DNA of 33,682 nucleotides from Eubacterium sp. (lineage in GTDB: Bacteria > Bacillota_A > Clostridia > Lachnospirales > Lachnospiraceae). Made by a program: the position numbers and the translations under genes. The notes under the pieces are model-generated. The model made no database searches, was not told the DNA's origin, and saw only the letters and a program-made list of their open reading frames with translations. Shown here in pieces: positions 30,866 to 33,682 of the stretch. Position 1 is the first letter of the stretch. Each line of letters begins with the position of its first letter. The stretch covers positions 1 to 33,682 of the forward strand of contig JAILEL010000017.1 of NCBI GenBank assembly GCA_024687845.1, in the 5' to 3' direction.

Positions 30866-33568
30866 ATGAGGGAGAAAAGATTTAAGAAAAGAATTATTGC
30901 TACTTTAATAGTAGTAGCTATGACACTATTGTTAATTCCAGGTTTTGGCCTTAAGGGTGGAGTTAATGCAGCAGAAAATGCTTCAGGAAAGGATAAGTAT
31001 AGTCTGGATTGGAATTATAATGCTGCGACAAAAACGCTTACCATAAAGCCATATGATACAGGTAATCTATACGAGAATGTATATAATTTACTCGGCAGAA
31101 ATAATAAACCACAGAATGCTAAGGATAGAGATGATTATACAAAGGCTTATGGTTGGTATAAATTACGAAATGATATAGAACATGTAGTTATTATGGAAGG
31201 AATAGAAAATGTAGGACCTGATATATTTTATAACGTAAATCCTGGAGAAACATATCCTAATCTAAAGGATGTAATACTTCCAAGTACTATAAAATCCATA
31301 GATGAATTTGCTTTTTATGGTTGTACAGGGCTTACCTCTATCAATCTTCCAAAAGGTTTAAAATATATAGAAAAAAATGCTTTTGATTCCTGTACGAGTC
31401 TTGAAAGCGTTGCATTTCCAGATACATTAATGGTTATTCGTGATTATGCCTTTTATAAATCAGGACTTACAGAGGTAACGATTCCAAATCCTAGTGTAGA
31501 AGATAATACAATTTTTTATGAACAGGAATGTAAGTATGCTTTTGCTGGTTGTAAGAATTTGAAGAAGGTAACTTTAGGAGATGGAATTTTTACAATTGCT
31601 GAACATATGTTTCGTGATTGTACTAATCTGGAGACAGTTATCTCAAGTGAAAAGGTTTCTACTATAAAAACTTTTGCATTTAGTGGATGTACTAATCTTA
31701 AAAGTATAGATTATAAGGAAGAAACTTATATAGGAGATTATGCATTTGAAAAATGTACAAGTCTTACGGAAATGACATTAACGAATCGAAGTGAATCTGC
31801 AGCAGGAGCATACTGTTTTGATAAATGCAGCAAGAACTTTGTCATGAAAATTATAAGGCCATCTGGATTCTATGATTATGCAGTTAAAAGTGGAATCAAG
31901 TATAGCCTCCTTAATGGTGGCAAATGTACTGATGCTATTGAATGGTCTGTAGATGAATATACGGGAGAATTGTTAATTACTGGTATCGGTGCAATTCCTG
32001 ATTATGAATCGGTAGGTCCATGGTATAGTGAATATAAGGATGTTATTAAGAAAGTAACTATAGGAGATGGCATCACAAAAGTAGGTAAAAATGCATTTAT
32101 GGGTCTTACTAAACTTACCGATGTAACTCTTGGAAAGGATGTAAAGACAATAGGAGATAGTGCATTTTTCGGATGTACAAGTCTTAAGAATATAGTAATT
32201 CCGGATACTGTAAAAAGTATAGGAGAAGATGCATTTAAAAATTGCAATAAATCGCTCACTATAGATAATAAGACAGATGGTTCTTATGCTGCTGATTATG
32301 CGTATGAAAATGATATTAATTGCAGTGCTCTTTCAAGTGCAGAGCTGGCAAAAGGCCCTGTTAAAGAGATAAATATGATTATTGCAAAGCCGGAAAATGG
32401 CAAAAAACCTGGTAAGATGATAATGTCTACAATCCCTGCAAATGCACTTAAAACTATGGAATATGACACAGCTGATGACTGGCAGGTTTCTACTGATGGA
32501 ACAAAATATGAAAAAATGGATAAGGAATCAACGTTTGAAGCAGGAAAGTTTTATAGATGTTCATCATATACTAAACCAGTATTACCTATTCTACTTTCAA
32601 AACTTTTGGAAGGAAAAAGATCAAGTCTTGTAAATAAAGATGTAGTTTATGGTTTCGATGGTAATGAAAAAATCCTTATAAATGGAGAAAAATGGGATGA
32701 TGAAGGCGTTGTAGTAGATGGGTATTACCATTTTGGAATGTGCACTATAGATATCTCTGATGCTAAGGTAACTGGTATAGTTAATAAAGAATATACTGGA
32801 AAGGCTATTACTCAGGATATCATGGTAACAGCTGATGGAAAGGTCCTTAAGGCAGAAAATGACTATGTAGTTATTTACAAGAATAATGTGAAGGCTGGAA
32901 CTGCTACGGTAATCATTTCAGGTAATGGAATATATAGTGGAGAGATTACAAAAACATTTGAGATAAATAAGACACAAACAGCGGATAATGGCGAAAAAAA
33001 TGGTACAAACGCTGAAAGTGTAGGAACTATTTCTAAAGATGGTAAAATACTCACTGATCCAGACGGAGTTAAGTATAGAGTTGCAGAGAAATTAAAAGAA
33101 TCTCAGCTTAAGAAGAATCTGAAGATAGCAGATAAGAAGACTGGTGGAAAATACAGGATTACTAAGGTTACTATAGATACCAAAACAGGTAAAGTAACTG
33201 GTGGAACTGTAGAATACATGGCACCATATAACAGAAATTGCAAGCTTATCTCAGCAACTGGAATCGTGAAGCTTGGTGGAGTTAAGTTTAAGGTGACAAG
33301 TATTGCCGCAAATTGTGCTAAGGGCTGCAAGAAACTTACAAAGGTTATTATTGGTTCATATGTAACAAATGTAGGAAAGAATGCATTTAGCGGATGCAGC
33401 AAGCTGAAGACGGTTACATTTAAGGGAACTAAACTTAAGAAGGTTGGTGCAAATGCTTTCAAGGGAATCAACAAGAAGGCAACCATCAACGTACCAAAGG
33501 CTAAGAAGAAAGCTTATACAAAGCTTCTTAAGAATAAGGGTCAGGCGAAGACTGTAAAGATCAAATAG
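30866..33568 (+). CDS. BspA-family leucine-rich-repeat surface protein
   Basis: 900 residues, exported (signal peptide about 1-36, cut near GGVNA-AENA). LRR_5-type repeats of the BspA/TpLRR class fill about 105-330 and 385-490, each with the pattern I..YAF.GCTNLKSI..P, e.g. FAFYGCTGLTSINLPKGLKYIEKNAF. Next comes a non-repeat region, then at about 630-703 a small Ig-like module (EYTGKAITQDIMV, NDYVVIYKNNVKAGTATVIISGNG) common in clostridial surface proteins. The C-terminal part, 720-900, has two more LRR units and a very Lys-rich end. No LPXTG or SLH motif is seen, so attachment is unclear. Such proteins mediate adhesion in other species. GGAAGGGAG precedes the ATG. Confidence 0.92.
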   Translation: MREKRFKKRIIATLIVVAMTLLLIPGFGLKGGVNAAENASGKDKYSLDWNYNAATKTLTIKPYDTGNLYENVYNLLGRNNKPQNAKDRDDYTKAYGWYKLRNDIEHVVIMEGIENVGPDIFYNVNPGETYPNLKDVILPSTIKSIDEFAFYGCTGLTSINLPKGLKYIEKNAFDSCTSLESVAFPDTLMVIRDYAFYKSGLTEVTIPNPSVEDNTIFYEQECKYAFAGCKNLKKVTLGDGIFTIAEHMFRDCTNLETVISSEKVSTIKTFAFSGCTNLKSIDYKEETYIGDYAFEKCTSLTEMTLTNRSESAAGAYCFDKCSKNFVMKIIRPSGFYDYAVKSGIKYSLLNGGKCTDAIEWSVDEYTGELLITGIGAIPDYESVGPWYSEYKDVIKKVTIGDGITKVGKNAFMGLTKLTDVTLGKDVKTIGDSAFFGCTSLKNIVIPDTVKSIGEDAFKNCNKSLTIDNKTDGSYAADYAYENDINCSALSSAELAKGPVKEINMIIAKPENGKKPGKMIMSTIPANALKTMEYDTADDWQVSTDGTKYEKMDKESTFEAGKFYRCSSYTKPVLPILLSKLLEGKRSSLVNKDVVYGFDGNEKILINGEKWDDEGVVVDGYYHFGMCTIDISDAKVTGIVNKEYTGKAITQDIMVTADGKVLKAENDYVVIYKNNVKAGTATVIISGNGIYSGEITKTFEINKTQTADNGEKNGTNAESVGTISKDGKILTDPDGVKYRVAEKLKESQLKKNLKIADKKTGGKYRITKVTIDTKTGKVTGGTVEYMAPYNRNCKLISATGIVKLGGVKFKVTSIAANCAKGCKKLTKVIIGSYVTNVGKNAFSGCSKLKTVTFKGTKLKKVGANAFKGINKKATINVPKAKKKAYTKLLKNKGQAKTVKIK

Positions 33569-33608
33569 TTAGATAACTATTTGAGAATACTGATTATAAA
33601 ACTGGAAG

Positions 33609-33650
33609 AACCAGCCTAGAGGGAAAGAATCCTTCTGGGCTGGTTTTTTA
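33609..33650 (+). terminator. Terminator after the BspA-like gene
   Basis: AACCAGCC (33609-33616) pairs with GGCTGGTT (33638-33645), with an inner AGAGGG/CCTTCT stem, followed by TTTTT. Confidence 0.9.
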
Positions 33651-33682
33651 TTGTAATCAATTATTGTTGATACAGAATAAGA

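Overview
The window is the replication-origin region of a low-GC Firmicute. Gene content, codon use (AGA-rich, A/T third positions), an enzyme set with a two-subunit class I fumarate hydratase and L-lactate dehydrogenase, and BspA-type surface proteins all point to the Lachnospiraceae (Butyrivibrio/Pseudobutyrivibrio/Lachnospira-like). The genus is an inference. Genes left of about 9.1 kb run on the minus strand and genes to the right on the plus strand, so almost everything is co-directional with replication forks leaving an origin around dnaA. The exception is trmB with the small ORF before it.

Left arm (1-9084): a 23-bp-arm palindrome containing a parS-like core; a 159-bp palindromic repeat; argS; a dacF-type carboxypeptidase gene followed at 3 bp by a cytosolic coiled-coil/GHKL ATPase with no clear phospho-acceptor histidine; a 41-codon candidate ORF; trmB; then the classic block jag-yidC-yidD-rnpA-rpmH. 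The mnmE-mnmG-rsmG-parA-parB genes that commonly follow jag are absent here.

Origin (9085-11275): DnaA-box-like 9-mers lie on both sides of dnaA. All carry CAACA or AAACA ends instead of the usual CCACA. The dnaA-dnaN gap has the layout of the B. subtilis unwinding site: two tandem boxes, a short GC-rich step, six DnaA-trios, then an AT-rich stretch. DnaA itself has KDHAT in place of the usual RDHTT DNA-contact signature, so protein and boxes may have changed together.

Right arm, core (11276-18641): dnaN, yaaA, recF, gyrB, gyrA and a 63-residue membrane protein, closed by a strong terminator.

Right arm, accessory (18642-33682): a second copy of the palindromic repeat; a MATE exporter with a hairpin leader; fumarate hydratase alpha and beta genes, preceded and separated by dense arrays of short hairpins with GAA/AAA triloops, including a four-way-junction palindrome; three envelope proteins (one a DUF4349-type lipoprotein); an orphan solute-binding lipoprotein adjoining a membrane receptor with a LuxR-type DNA-binding domain; a two-TM protein; ldh; a decayed BspA-type gene; and an intact BspA-family leucine-rich-repeat surface protein.

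The strongest candidates for something undescribed are the fumarate hydratase hairpin arrays, the binding-protein/membrane LuxR receptor pair without transporter genes, and the variant DnaA/DnaA-box pairing.
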